Origin: Membranipora membranacea
Taxonomy: Eukaryota > Bryozoa > Gymnolaemata > Cheilostomatida > Membraniporidae
Length of the DNA stretch: 64,000 nt
Assembly (NCBI GenBank): GCA_914767715.1
Contig: OU612069.1
Coordinates: 27,215,387 to 27,279,386 of the forward strand
Direction: 5' to 3'
The translations under genes and the position numbers were made by a program. Positions 9,297-21,035 of this stretch are shown one piece after another. Numbering within the stretch: position 1 is the first letter of the stretch; each line of letters begins with the position of its first letter. The notes beneath the pieces are model-generated. The model worked only from the letters and a program-made list of their open reading frames with translations, searched no databases and had not been told where the DNA came from.

Positions 9297-12280
9297 TGAG
9301 TCAGTTCTTATCATTTCATTTTAGCCTACTGCTACATTGTTCTAACTTTTCTTTTCCTAGCTATTGTGTATCAACTTGTGTAATGTTTTACTGCTAATTA
9401 ATGCCTGCGTGTACGTTGTAATTTTACCTGTCATTGTTCTTGATTTTTAGTTACATGTCTTTTTAATTCTACACCATATTTTTATCAATTTTTCTGTTTT
9501 CTGGGTACAAGTCCTAAGGACTTATTCTTCTCCAGAATAAACATGGAATATATATATATATTTGATTTTCTGAAACATTGAAGCTTTATTGAAGGGATGC
9601 TCACCTGAATTGACCCAGAAATTTGTTGGGTAATAAGCAAAGTTCCGATGGTCCAAATGTGAACAGTCGGTTTAATATTAGCAACGTAGAAGGTTTTCAG
9701 GCCATCGTTATCAATGCGTTTCAGCAATCTCATCAGGGAAATGCGTTGGGAGTATTAAGATATCATAGAGTCAACATGATTACTGTTTTCTACAACAATA
9801 CCTAAAACCTGTGCCCAGAGGGAGAAAGAAACATAGCATGATCTCCGTAGGTTGCACCAAGGTGCAGTGCAGGTTTGTTTGTACGAGTCACACTCAGTAT
9901 CACAGTTTTGCTAGAATTTAAAATCATATTGTTATGCTCAGACCAGGGGTTTGTTAACTGTATTGCAGCAGATATGTTCTCAATGGATGGTTAAAAAATA
10001 GGCTTATAAATGGTTGTATATTCAGTATATTTGATACATGTACAGGTATGGGGCCCAGTTCTTTTCCCCGAGGGGGATATACTTGAATAGGTTCATACTC
10101 CAAAAAAAGTCATAACAGTATTTCACACATTTTCTTGGTTCCAAAAACCTTTCTACTAACATAATGAAATTAGTGTCAAAACCAAAAGAATTCATTTTAG
10201 ATATCAGTATTAGGTGCTGCATACTATCATAGAGTTTGGAAAAATCAAGGTATGGATTTTGTAGCAATTTGACATTGGTATCAGAGGCCAGAATGGATGA
10301 CCAGCCATCTATCAGCTGAAATTTAGTAATTGTGATAATGGAATTTTATTTTTACGCTTGAGTTCACCCACATGTCTTTGTTTATGCACTTTTTTTACCC
10401 CGCCATACACCATACCTCCTTGAGAACGGTTGGGATGTTATATTCACGCAACCATCTATCTGTACTGCTGCTTGCACACATGGTATTGAGGCTGTCTCTG
10501 TGATTTTCGAAATATAAAAACACCTGAAAATTAAAATTATAACACCCTCTGCCATTTCCTAGCAAATTAAATTCAGTGTTTCTATTTTAGATTGTTGAAT
10601 CCCTGTAAGAGAGAGCACTCAACATAGCACATGACAAGAGTTTGAAATCTGTGGCTTTTCCTCTCATTGGTGCTGGCTGTAACTGCTATCCTGTTCTTGA
10701 TGTAATTAAAGCTATACTGGATGCATGCTCCTTCTTCATTCAAAAGGACAGTGGGCTGAGGGATGTAACTGTTGTTATTTGGGAGCATGATACCAGCAAA
10801 CAACAGGTGGGCACTTGGAATCTCCAAAAGGACAGACTGTTCCTTGTGGTATGACAAACAAAATTGCCAGGTTCCCATTGTGTAGATGAGCATTGTCGTT
10901 TTTGAGGCTTTAGGATCACTGTAGACTTATGTGGAGTTATGTGCAAGTTTGACACTCAAGCTGTTAGATAGGCACAAAAAATGGGAAACAAGCATGGCAG
11001 CACTTCCTTTAGACTTGCAAACAATTTATTTCGTCAGCAAAATTCATATACCTCAACATCTTTGGTTTTGTTTTGTTACAGATTGTTAGAGATGCAACAC
11101 ATATTTTGCAGAATTATGAACCGCAAGGTAAAGGTTTCACAGGAATCTTTCCAGGCGATATAAACTACTCAGATCCCAGGCAGGCCTTCTTAGATACAAT
11201 TGGAGAGCAGAGGCGTGCGGCAGTTCTCCATGTAGAGGTTTGAAGCTATTTCGCCCAACGCTATTTTCCCAGATTGGATAATAAACATTGCCGTAAATAC
11301 ATATTCTTCTTAAGCTTTTGATGGCAAAGCCTTTGGTGACCAAAGAAAATGCTAGATACCTAGAGTTTTGAATCTAATTCAGAGCTTTTTGTATCATGCT
11401 GATTTCATTGAATTCACTTTCATGAATTTAGGTACTGCCTATAACAACAGGAATACACTACACAAAGTATCAAACTGCTTTGAGGAAGGTTAAGGCTGCT
11501 CGACCAGAGATGGAAACAGTTGAGACCTTTGGATGGCATGGCACTAAAGGTGTGCATGCTAACAGCATAGCTAAGTCGGGTTTTGATATGAGCAAAATAG
11601 GAGACTCATATGGTATGTATTCAGATCTATACCGTATTATAAACAATAAATTAAAACAATATAAACTGTGGTTTGTACATTAAGAATATTGAACTGGACT
11701 AAAGGATAAAACTGAGAGTTTCTAGCAGATGTCCAATTTTGGAATTTTCCCGTGTTACCAGAAGATCTTCATTTTACAGTTGAATTACTTTATTAACAAA
11801 TCTCAGAAGTGAGATTCATACGAACATGATACAATATGAAAATCACAAATAAATATAAAATCACAGCGATTGGACACACTTACCTGGAATCTTGTGGATA
11901 TGCCATACCATCATTTTTCAACAACCTGTTCCCTCTCATGTTACATAACATATCAGTCATCTTCTTCTTCTTCAGGTCATAGATATGGCAAAGGAGCCTA
12001 TTTTGGGAAAGATGCACATACCGCCCACAAATTTGCCATATTAGACCCAGGAGACGGAGCCCACATCCCTAGAGGAACACTGGGGAGATTACCAGGAGGA
12101 AGAATATCTAAAGCTAAGGCAACTTACACCATCCTGTTGTGCAAAGTAATCACAGGCAAACAGCACCTGGGAAGTGAACATCTCACACAACCATTTCCAG
12201 GTCATGATAGCGCTAGAAACGGTGACGGTTCATATTTAATTATTTTCAATGCTGATTGTATTTTACCTGTTGTATGGTAG

Positions 12281-13156
12281 TTTCGGTCGCTGAAAAGAGA
12301 ACTGATTACTTATTGAGAGCAGGATGCGAAAGAGGACAGGAAGGTGAAATTGTTAGATGCTAGTGTGGGTAACAGGGTTTCGCATCCTGTTTCTCTCCAA
12401 CATACCTTGATTCGATGCCACGCTTTCTGGTTCAGAGGTTGCGGCGAGAAGGTATTCTGTATAACTTCGGTCTCTTTCTGGTCTTTCTTAAGGCTTCATA
12501 TCTACAACTATTATTCATATTAATATTAGGTATCATATTGGTGTCATAAAGGCTGCCGGCAGGATGTAGGACAGAGCATCATGAATAATTTTTGAAGTAA
12601 TTTTGTGGGTGATATAGCATTGTTAGTTGAATTTTCTGTTTAAGATCACTGATTTTAAAAATATCCCTGGCCTTGCTTCTAAACTAAGCTCACACTGAGT
12701 CAATAACATAAATTCTGTGGAATATTTTGAGATGTGATGGGAAAATTTTTGTACTGTATGACAGGCTGTTGAATCATTTCACCAGCCCATACTGTTTGAC
12801 GCATAGCTAAACAATATGAGATGTGTTTTTTGTCACATAGGTGTTGCCAGGCTTGTGATGATAAAACTCAATGAGACAATTTTGTTATCATTAGCGGTTT
12901 CACTGGCCATACAACATCCCACAATGAATGAAATCAAGGGAGCCAAACCCTGTGCCGGCCTATATGTATAATGGAGGGAAAGTCTCCAAGTGGCCAAAAG
13001 TTGGAGGGAAATGTTTTCAGTGGTTAAAAATGGAGGGAAGGCTTCTCAGTGGTCGAAAAAGGAGGGAAAGTAGCCAAAATGTTATGATAAAAGGCCATCA
13101 TACAGGAGTGTCTGTTCATTCCAGTGATATAAGTCTATAGAAAGCAGAGTGCAAAT
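12281..13156. other. No recognisable gene
   Basis: Region downstream of the PARP exon. It includes a short purine-rich tandem stretch at about 12,970-13,075 with repeated GGAGGGAA-type blocks next to GTGG. The missing PARP C-terminal exon was sought here and not recognised. Confidence 0.35.
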
Positions 13157-13321
13157 ATGGCTTCACCAGTAATTTTTTGTGGGTACGCTGACATTCAGTT
13201 GTTTTTAAAGTATAAAGACGTCAACATTGATGACTACAACCTACTTGTCCATGATGGGATGAAAATAGAGAAGGCGTATTGGCAGAAAAGGCTAAAATTT
13301 ACAGTGATTATCTTTCCCAAA
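13157..13321 (+). CDS. Putative first coding exon of an unrecognised gene
   Basis: An ATG (MASPVIFCGYADIQLFLKY) opens a 55-codon frame ending at a strong GTAAGT donor. The encoded text (DDYNLLVHDGMKIEKAYWQ and KFTVIIFPK) has balanced composition and looks coding, but matches no family I recognise. No matching downstream exon found; the next 2 kb is microsatellite-rich. It could be a spurious frame. Confidence 0.3.
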
Positions 13322-15210
13322 GGTAAGTGACACAGTTAAAATAAAATAGCCTAGAATTAATGATTGGTCATTGTGTCCATGATATGATTGTTATACTTAT
13401 GAAAAACAGGTCAAAGACTACGCGTTTTTTTCACCTTTTCATACTTATTGATGAGGCCCCAACTGCTATCTGCCCTCACCCTTCAATGCAGTGCAAAGTC
13501 ATAGTCAGAAACATAATGAACTCATTACAATCATCACTACAATATAATAGGTTATTTATATACTCTTATACTCAGATACAGTGCACTGTGGGCGTCATGT
13601 CATGGACTTCAACCTGCGGCATTACACCCATGCCCGCCTCTATGTAGCGACAGGTTAGGGAGTCAAGCAGCTTTGGTGAGGGTCCCCCTTGGGTTGTCAT
13701 CGTTGACAACATCTCACCTGATAACCTGTAATCACCTCCCTGGAGTGCTCTGGTATTGCACCTAATAGCTGTGTGCCATCTTCAGCTACAACAAATAAGC
13801 ATTTATGAGGTTATGCAACTGGTACTTTGACTGAGAAGTGTACACAGTGATATTCACCACTCGATTCGAAGGCTGAGCATTAACAGTGTACGTGTATATA
13901 TATATATGTATATACATATGGCATGTATACATATATAGCACATATATATATATATATTCAAATCTGTGCTTTTAAGTGTCATCTGTGTGTATTTGGCCCC
14001 AACTAAGTGTCACTCAAAAATAAGGAGTCATTTTATATGACCCACAAAAAAATCATGTCTCAAATCCTCTTAAATAATCATGTTGGGCATCCTTAACCCA
14101 ATAGTAATTAATGGTAGATAAAATAGCCTGGCATGGTTGGACAACTCCAATGCAAAGACTGCCCTACACACTGATAGCCACTACATATATTTTATATATA
14201 TATATATATATATATGAATAACTCATTGTCCAGGGTTTTTATGGGTACAATAGTGGGATATATAATATATGACACTTTATTGCACAAATGTGTGTATATA
14301 TATATAGAATGATAATAGGGGTTTTATGTGACCGTTATGTGTACTACCCCATACCTTTGAGTTCCAGATGATTGTGGGGTCTTTGAAGGGCCCATAACAA
14401 AATGTTTCATGCGCTCTAAACTTACAACTCTTGTATACATAAGTATTATACACAGCCATATAAATAATATGTATATATGAATAAAATGTTGTACACTTGA
14501 TGAAGTGAATCCATTAATACAGCTTAACTTTGTTTCTCAAAATATAAATACAAGACACGCTGGTAATTAAAACTCCCATGTCTGCATCACAAGTTTCATT
14601 CTGTTATCCTGCAACCGATACTAAGTTTGAATATGAACAAATAAGGCCGGTCATCGCAGGGATCAACCAGGTACACACCCCAACACCAGAAGCAAAAATA
14701 GTTCCGCTTCTATGATACCTCAGAGGTATCATAGAAGTGGTATCGACAGGATTCCTTATCGTGAGCTTTCCTACACAACTGAATCATAACTCAGCCACTG
14801 TAATAGACAGGCTGTGACTGCAGGTGGTACGGATCATGGTTGATCAATATCGGGTAGGATATTGTATCTACCTATACCTAATTTTTTATATTATGGGTAG
14901 GAGCATAGTGGAGGATGAAATATTTCATTTTCTCACCCAACATTTTCACCAGATCAATTAATTAATTTGGTGTGACCTAAATTGTGGCTTTTTTGCAGAA
15001 AGAACTCATCAACATCAGGATTTCCAGTGGTGGAATCGTCAAAGCGGCAATGCTCCTTTGCCTGAGTGATTGATTGTTCAATCTATAAACCTTCAATTTT
15101 CCTCCTTCGATCTTTGCGACGTTTCTGGCAATAAAGTTTGACTTGGCTCTGTATTTGCTTCACAAGGCATTATGAAATGAGTATTGACGGAAAGGGCACT
15201 CAAACATAGC
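13322..15210. other. Repeat-rich noncoding stretch
   Basis: Contains (TA)n runs at about 13,895-13,965, 14,190-14,215 and 14,290-14,305 and a short palindrome at 14,707-14,737. No coding exon or RNA gene recognised. Confidence 0.5.
14707..14737. repeat. 31-bp perfect palindrome
   Basis: Two 15-base arms, CTTCTATGATACCTC and its exact reverse complement, around a single A. It could be a hairpin or a duplicated dimer site; no gene lies next to it. Confidence 0.8.
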
Positions 15211-15279
15211 AAGCATTGTACATATTTGCCAAAAATAGTTCTAAAACGATTAATATTCTGGGTAGTAGATATTTGTTAT

Positions 15280-16330
15280 CTGTTCTTTCTATATGTGAGG
15301 ACAACTCCTCTCACAGAAAATCAGGCCAATCAAAAAGGGCCTACATTCACATTACAAAATTAATAAAATCACGACAGGCAATTTTCGTTACACAAATGAC
15401 CGATATATATTCCGAATACTAATGATCTATTTTCTGACTTATTTTAGATCTATAATGGCACAATGGGACAGCACAATACATCAGATATTATCTCCTACAC
15501 ATCTCTAGACTATAGTAATATAAATAAACATGTTGGTGGCTTCATAGGAATACACCACTATAAGTGTCAATCTGTGCCATAGACAAGGATAGGAGAATTT
15601 TGTTTTCTCTGTGAATGTCAAAAAATACCTAAAATGATGTACATCAAGCCGCCGCGCCTCGATGCCCGACATGTGCCATAACACTCCGTCACAAAAGAGG
15701 GAACAGACTTGTTCTAGGACCAAGGTAACCTACATACCCGGTGCTACCTCCACAGCTGAATATTACTACTCAGGAATAGGACTTAAAGTCATCGGTATTG
15801 TGGTGCTGATGGTAATGGAGAGAGAAATAGGACTCGGTCTGAATGGGAGTTAGTGTTTATGCCCCTAATGCCATAGACTTACTAAAACCATAATGACTTC
15901 ACTTTCAAAGACAAATATAAGATGTATCATTGATTTTTTCTACACTTCCCAGCAGTATGCACTTTTAGTTATTAATAAGTACGGAGATACCACACTGCAC
16001 AAACACAGTTCGCCTCTATTATACATCTGTATGTCTAGATGCACACATGACATGATTGCCCATCATAAGATACGGCTCATCATCTTGCCTTTGACCTATT
16101 AGTTTTTTTATCTCAAATTGCCGAAGCTCTGTGCTTTCTTTCAAGTTTGATCTGGTCTGCCTAAATTTGGAATTATTCCCCCTCGAGCCACCGTAAAACA
16201 TACCATTAGAACTAGAGAGGCCAAAATGCAAGCACTCTCAAATATATTTATAATGACTTGTATAATTAGAAGAAAGTAACAAAAAATTATTCTAGCGTAT
16301 AATTGATGATTTTGGTGGTACATTGTTACT
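15280..16330 (+). pseudogene. SLC15-like transporter fragment A: inverted, internally deleted
   Basis: Plus-strand copy of part of the duplicated transporter block. 15448-15531 is the 84-bp exon (IYNGTMGQHNTSDIISYTS) with AG and GT borders. The following intron matches copies B and C (through ACAGACTTGTTCTAGGACCAAG) and then jumps at about 15,725 straight into the middle of the last exon (VTYIPGATSTAEYYYSGIGL to MEREIGLGLNGS, stop 15851-15853). The exons between (172 and 109 bp) and the acceptor are deleted. Flanks 15,290-15,340 and 16,160-16,200 match the surroundings of copy C (56.2 and 50.95 kb), showing one inverted duplicate with a deletion. Confidence 0.8.
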
Positions 16331-16984
16331 GCATTTTAATTAGTTAAAATGGAATGATATACTGTGTGTGCAGCTCATCAGAAGAATTGCGTATCTTCCT
16401 TGCGCTCTTGTTACATTTTGCTACATGCAGAATACATTAAAACACTTATACATTCCATGTTTTGATAATAACTTCCTATAACGATGAGCAATACAATATT
16501 TATTACTCGTATAGCCGTCAAAAGTGTTCAATTCTTTGACTGGATGAGCTGCAGTCTGAGATGTTTAATATTTTGACTGGATGAGTGATCTGGTATGTTT
16601 AAATCCTTGATTAGGTCTGAAACTTTTACACTCAACCAATCACCAGTCATCCCCATCTTACACTGCCTGTAAGTGATAATGTGAATCATGTCATTGTTTT
16701 TGTTTTCAAATGGCCTTGACTGTGATGCAGATTGTTATTTACCAGTGGTGCAGATGACCACCCAGTCTCGTTTTTACTAAGCAGACAACTCTAAGATTGC
16801 GTCTGATGGCAGACCTAACTACCCTAGTTGGTGAGTTAACCCTATGACCTTTCAATAGTTTTCATACTGAACCTTAGCAGTGATTCACTGGTGTACATTG
16901 GGATATTCGGCATTTCAGGTGAGGCTAGCTATCTTCTCTGGCAGAGGGCAAGAGTCTGGGGGCTCAGACTGTGTGTCTGGGTAT

Positions 16985-18035
16985 GTATATATTCCATGTT
17001 TATTCTGGAGAGGAATAAGTATTTAGGACTTGTACCCAGAAAACAGAAAAAAAATTGATAAAATATGTTGTAGAATTAAAAAGATATGTAACTAAAAATC
17101 AAGAACAATGACAGGTAAAATTACAAACTACACACAGGCATTAATTAGCAGTGAAACGTTACACAAGTTAAAAAACAATAGCTAGGGAAAGAAATTTTGA
17201 ACATTGCAGCAGTAGGCTAAAATGAAATTATAATAACTGACTCATTAATTGAGAAGTTTGAGGACATGGCTCCGAGTGGCATTTTTGAATGAAGCAAGGG
17301 ATTGACTCGGATTAACATGATTGGGTAATTCGTTAAATTTCTGAGCACCGAGATTAGCTAAATCAAATCTAAAATTTTCCTTAGATAGTCTAAATCCTGA
17401 ACTTTTGGCAAGCTGAGTTTCACTAGTTAACTTTTCAGGTAGCAGATTGGTATCAATTATTGGGACTAAATTATTAACAATGTTATAAAACGTCAGCGGA
17501 TACAAATATTCGAAACGCAAAGTTAAAACAGGGATGTTGTAGGTCTTTGGAGTATTATCTTAAGAACTGTCATAGTCTATCATTTTCAGACATCTATTCT
17601 CATTTTTAGAAAATTCTTTTTTTACATAGTCGTTTGTTGTAAATAAAACAGGAGAGCTGTAGTCCAGGTTGGAACGTATAAGGCCAATGTACTAAAGCGT
17701 GGCTAATTTAGGTGTTAGGAATTTTCTATTGGATTACAGTTTTTGATTAATTTTACTGGTATGAGATTAAAAATGTAATTTGTTATCAAAAATCACACCT
17801 AAGTACTTAATTTTGTCTGATTGTTTGAAAATGATATCTGTTTTACACCTTTTTAGAACAAGGCAATTTTCACTGTACCAACTGGATGATTGTTTCCATA
17901 AGTTTTGTTGATATTGCTGGGTTTCGCCCACTGGTGACTAGTAGGCAGTCATCATCATATAGATAACAATTTTTGAGCTCCATCAGATTGTTAATAAACA
18001 TGATAAACAGCAGAGGTCCAAGTCCAGACCCCTGG
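16985..18035 (-). mobile_element. 5'-truncated copy of the two-ORF LINE
   Basis: Reverse complement of the 3' third of the LINE at 5.6-9.6 kb, from the AATAAACATGGAATA end (about 16,990) up to the RT palm (FINDLMELKN near 17,985-18,015). 17245-17520 stays open (RFEYLYPLTFYNIVNNLVPI, ending FKNATRSHVLKLLN); further 5' there are shifts and stops. The truncation point lies at the edge of the minisatellite. Confidence 0.85.
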
Positions 18036-18465
18036 ATGGCAGAAGTCACTTTTCCGACTTCAGATTTTCGACCAGTGAGAAGCCAGGATGGCGGGTGTCA
18101 CTTTTTTGACTACATATTTTCATCCATTGAGAAGCCAGGATGGCAGGTGTCACGTTTTGGACTTCAGATTTTGGACTAATGAGGAGCCAGTGTGGCAGGT
18201 GTCACTTTTGCGATCTCTGATTGTAGTGAAATGAGGAGATAGAGTAACAGGTGTCACTTTTTTTACTTTAGACTTTATAACATTAGGGAGCCTGGATGGC
18301 AGGTGTCACTCTTTCGACTTCAGATTTTGGACCAATGAGGAACCAGGATGGCTGGTGTCACTTTTGCATCCTCAGATTTTGGTCAAATGAGAAGCCAGGA
18401 TGGCAGGTGTCACTTTATCGACTTTAGATTTTGGACCAATGAGAAGCCGAACGGCAGGTGTCACC
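18030..18465. repeat. Minisatellite, about 52-53 bp unit, about 8 copies
   Basis: Repeated unit with the core GGCAGGTGTCACTTTT, then GACTTCAGATTTTGGACCAA and TGAGAAGCCAGGAT. Units are divergent, and one (around 18,235-18,290) is much more degenerate. Confidence 0.85.
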
Positions 18466-18828
18466 TGAATTCTTGTAGGTTACCTTGAATGGCCAGTGAC
18501 CAGTTACAACTGATGTGAGGTTACTGATCCCTGAGCATTCAAAGCAGAGGAGCCCAGTTTCAAATCTTAGATTCAGTTCACTAATGAATGATTTTGTATG
18601 ATTATCATGTTTACAATTTCTCCAATAAATAATTTTCGAATCTATCACCCACTCTTTGATTCCCTGTTTTATGACTGATTGGGGTACAGGGAGTGCTGGT
18701 TCTGGACCATAAAAGTCACGGTCAGAATCAGCATTCGCAAGTAAGTCCGCTCGTTCATTTCCATAAACCCCAATGTGACCTGGTACCCAAATGACCTTGA
18801 TCTTATTTCTATGTCCAGAAGACACCAA
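18424..18828 (-). mobile_element. RNase H fragment of a non-LTR retrotransposon
   Basis: Frame encoding KVIWVPGHIGVYGNERADLL, the C-terminal signature of retroelement RNase H (PGHxGxxGNExAD), followed by a Cys/His-containing tail (TGLLCFECSG, VVTGHWPFK) typical of the end of RNase H-bearing LINEs. It starts inside the domain, so the catalytic N-terminal Asp/Glu part is missing. The element differs from the 5.6-kb LINE, which lacks RNase H. Its 3' end runs into the minisatellite. Confidence 0.75.
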
Positions 18829-19199
18829 CAGTTAGCTTTCAGTTTACTTTAACAGCTTGGGGGCAAGAATTAGACAGTGTTTACACGTGTAGATAGGTTG
18901 TCTAAATACTATGTCATAGTTTCTACAACTCTCAGTTTGCCAGTTTGGGAGAAAATCAGTTTTTTAACTCAAAAATGTTGGAGGAGATAAATCCTAATAA
19001 TTGCCCATGGAATCCCATTATTTTGCCTTAGAATACCAAAATATTCCCATTTAATCCATTTTAAGCTCAGTTTAAAAGGAATTGGAGCAAGATTGTAAAT
19101 GTTACTGCAGGGTGAAATGTTATGAGATATGGTACAATTTTGACTCAAAGTCAATTTAAGTCAGCAAATGTATATCCAGAGAGATTTGAGTGCATCGAA

Positions 19200-19305
19200 G
19201 CATATACACTTTAATTCCCTCTGTTGGATTAGTGGCTGCAGCCTTTTAAACTAGTTTAAAAGGCTGCAGCCACTAATCCAATAGAGGGAATTAAAGTGTA
19301 TATGC
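19200..19305. repeat. 106-bp near-perfect palindrome
   Basis: Two about 53-base arms meet at AAACTAGTTT without a spacer; only one mismatch pair was found (CTGTTGG against CCAATAG). Can extrude as a cruciform. Probably a MITE, or an inverted duplication made at replication. Confidence 0.9.
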
Positions 19306-21035
19306 TATGACCTCTTAATCAACCATTGCTATAAGAGTTTGCAATTTGGTTTGTGAGAGGGCTGAATTGAGATAAGCTGGGAAAGGAAGAAGCAGCTACT
19401 TGGGCTTCAAGGGTAAAACTTTCAACCACTGTTGCTTTTTCTAATATAACAGACACTCATTGACTTCAGCAGACCTATGCTTCAACACGACCAGGAATCT
19501 AGTTTTGGAACATTTACTTGAGGCCTTTTGAACCATGATTCGATTCTTTTGGACTCTTACCAATACCCAATCACAAATATATTATATCATGTATTCGACA
19601 TCATTTTTTGTTGATTGGAAAGAAAACTCTTGCCTACCATTTCAATATAGAAATGCATAGACAATGATCATGACCCAGAAAGCATCCCAAGCTTCACACC
19701 AAGGAATCGCTGCAAAACGTCCTGAAAACTACAACATAATTCACATCTCTTGTTACAGGCAGTGTAAGACAGGGATGACTTGTGATTGGTTACATGGATA
19801 TGCAATGCCCAAGGAGTGTGGCTTCACAGGAATGTGTAAGAGATTCAGACCTGAATCAAAAAACTAAACATCTTGGACCTCTCATCCTGTCAAAAATCAC
19901 CACTCATACCATCAAGGCCTGCCTGTATGACTCTAGTTATAAGTTGTGGCGTGCTCTTTATTCAAAATAATGTTGCAAACTTAGGTATCAATGAACTTTT
20001 GGTGTTTTTCGATAATGATATTTTTGTAACGATATTACAAATAATACATTAAAATTGAATTACATACTTAAAAAAAACGGACTCGTTTTGTATTACGCTA
20101 TGTGTAGCATCATGTGGTAGAAGTATTTTACAAAATATATCTGATTTATCATATAATGCCTCTACAAAACGATAGTGGTTTCAGATAGCAAGCAGAGCTT
20201 GCCACCAAGTTAAATATCAAGTGTTATTACTGACAGAACAATATAATTCAAGTTGAACTCGTCATGATGATGTCCACTTATGCATATTTAAAGCAGCAGC
20301 TGTTTTACTCTATAATGTAGATATAATACCAAGATACATGTAGCATCAATTTCTTACTGCTGTAAACAGTGAGAGAAAATGCTCTAACAGAACTTGTGCG
20401 TTTATCTTCACCAACCAACGATAATAATAATTCTACGATAATTTGTCAAAAACATAACTTATGTTTTCTGAAACATGTGTCATTGATGCAATAATTGTTG
20501 TCTAAAATATGTAATAATTATAATATATAAAATATAAAAATGGTATAATATTGGATGACCTTGCTTCAAATCGCCTGTATTTCTGATTGCTGCCAGCTTA
20601 TACCCTTGACCCACCTGCGACTTACGGAGGAGCGACTCAAACTTCAAGTAAAGTTGAGCAAAGAAGACTGTCCCAAACTCATGGTAGAGCAAGATGTTTG
20701 TAGGTATGGAACATATTATCATATCATAAAATCACACATACCTTCACATATACTCATGAGATTGGCATCGTTTGCATAGAATAAATAAAGGAAGCTAACC
20801 ACTCTCCTCTTTTGATATTCACTCTAAATTTATTTAGCACAAGGAAAACTTAAAACCGTCCCAATAAAAAAAACAGTATGTGTATAGGTACCTATAAATA
20901 TCAAAAATATGCCATTGCCTGCCAGGTTCTGTAAATAAATCTGTGATACGTCTAAGATATCTATTTTCACAGAACAATGGGTTAAAGACTTCGCGCTGTT
21001 AGCTTAGTAAGTTATTGGCATCGCAGGCACATATA
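19306..21035. other. Noncoding, with one possible Cys-rich terminal exon
   Basis: Around 19,757-19,867 an AG acceptor is followed by a frame reading CKTGMTCDWLHGYAMPKECG, then MCKRFRPESKN and a stop. A diverged inverted copy of its start lies at 16,590-16,680. No family recognised. The rest, including AT-rich 20.0-20.5 kb, shows nothing. Confidence 0.3.

Larger units (their letters stand above)
5590..9590 (+). mobile_element. Apparently full-length two-ORF LINE
   Basis: Contains an intact ORF1 (5663-6442) and ORF2 (6489-9296) separated by 46 bp, a 5' leader starting somewhere near 5.58-5.60 kb and a 3' UTR ending in AATAAACATGGAATA plus a (TA)n run near 9550-9562. A 5'-truncated relative at 16.98-18.03 kb (minus) shares the same 3' end, which fixes the terminus. 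Both ORFs are fully open, unlike every other transposon here, so this is probably the youngest insertion. Confidence 0.85.
4927..9671. mobile_element. TTAA-flanked DNA transposon (MITE-like) with about 90-bp inverted repeats, carrying a LINE insertion
   Basis: Left end 4927-5015 and right end 9586-9671 are inverted copies (GTTCACA, CGGAACTTTGCT, ATTACCCAACA, GGTGAGCATCCCTTCAATAA in order). Both sides are flanked by TTAA (4923-4926 and 9672-9675). Removing the element and one TTAA restores the frame of the host LINE. TTAA duplication is typical of piggyBac and Kolobok superfamilies. No transposase remains; most of the present length is the LINE at about 5.6-9.58 kb. The inner left part holds a 160-bp foldback. 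Confidence 0.75.
4640..10340 (-). mobile_element. Old LINE (minus strand), split in two by a later insertion
   Basis: Right piece 10340-9676 (minus) encodes RT palm LDFSKLYDSMQHLILISKMN (Asp of motif A with a degraded context), then MRLLKRIDNDGLKTFYVANI. Left piece 4922-4640 continues with YVITYACPEWYHILSDTEKL and DHYEQRLENLALP. These align in order with the uninterrupted relative at 38.2 kb (LITFYAANVKPVLSYACPVW). The pieces rejoin in frame if the 4927-9671 insert and one TTAA copy are removed. 5'-truncated and inactive. Confidence 0.75.
3796..12280 (+). pseudogene. Macro domain plus PARP catalytic domain gene (macro-PARP), with in-frame stop
   Basis: Five exons can be read: 3796-4127, 10591-10806, 11082-11237, 11432-11612 and 11976 to about 12220, all bounded by AG/GT with matching phases (0, 0, 0, 1). 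Exons 1-2 form a macro domain, which binds or removes ADP-ribose: VVGDILNTKSDVVANS, GVLEQKFADAAGQQL, then SVAFPLIGAGCNCYP. Exons 4-5 give the PARP core: FGWHGTKGVHANSIAKSGF with the NAD-binding His, and YGKGAYFGKDAHTAHKFA with the Tyr. The usual C-terminal segment with the third H-Y-E position and YDSV was not found, so mono- or poly-transferase cannot be judged. Exon 2 has an in-frame TAA at 10606-10608 (ESL*ERALNIAHD), although GTAAGA there could act as an alternative donor. Intron 1 is swollen to 6.5 kb by nested transposons. Order resembles PARP14/15. Upstream exons unknown. Confidence 0.7.
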
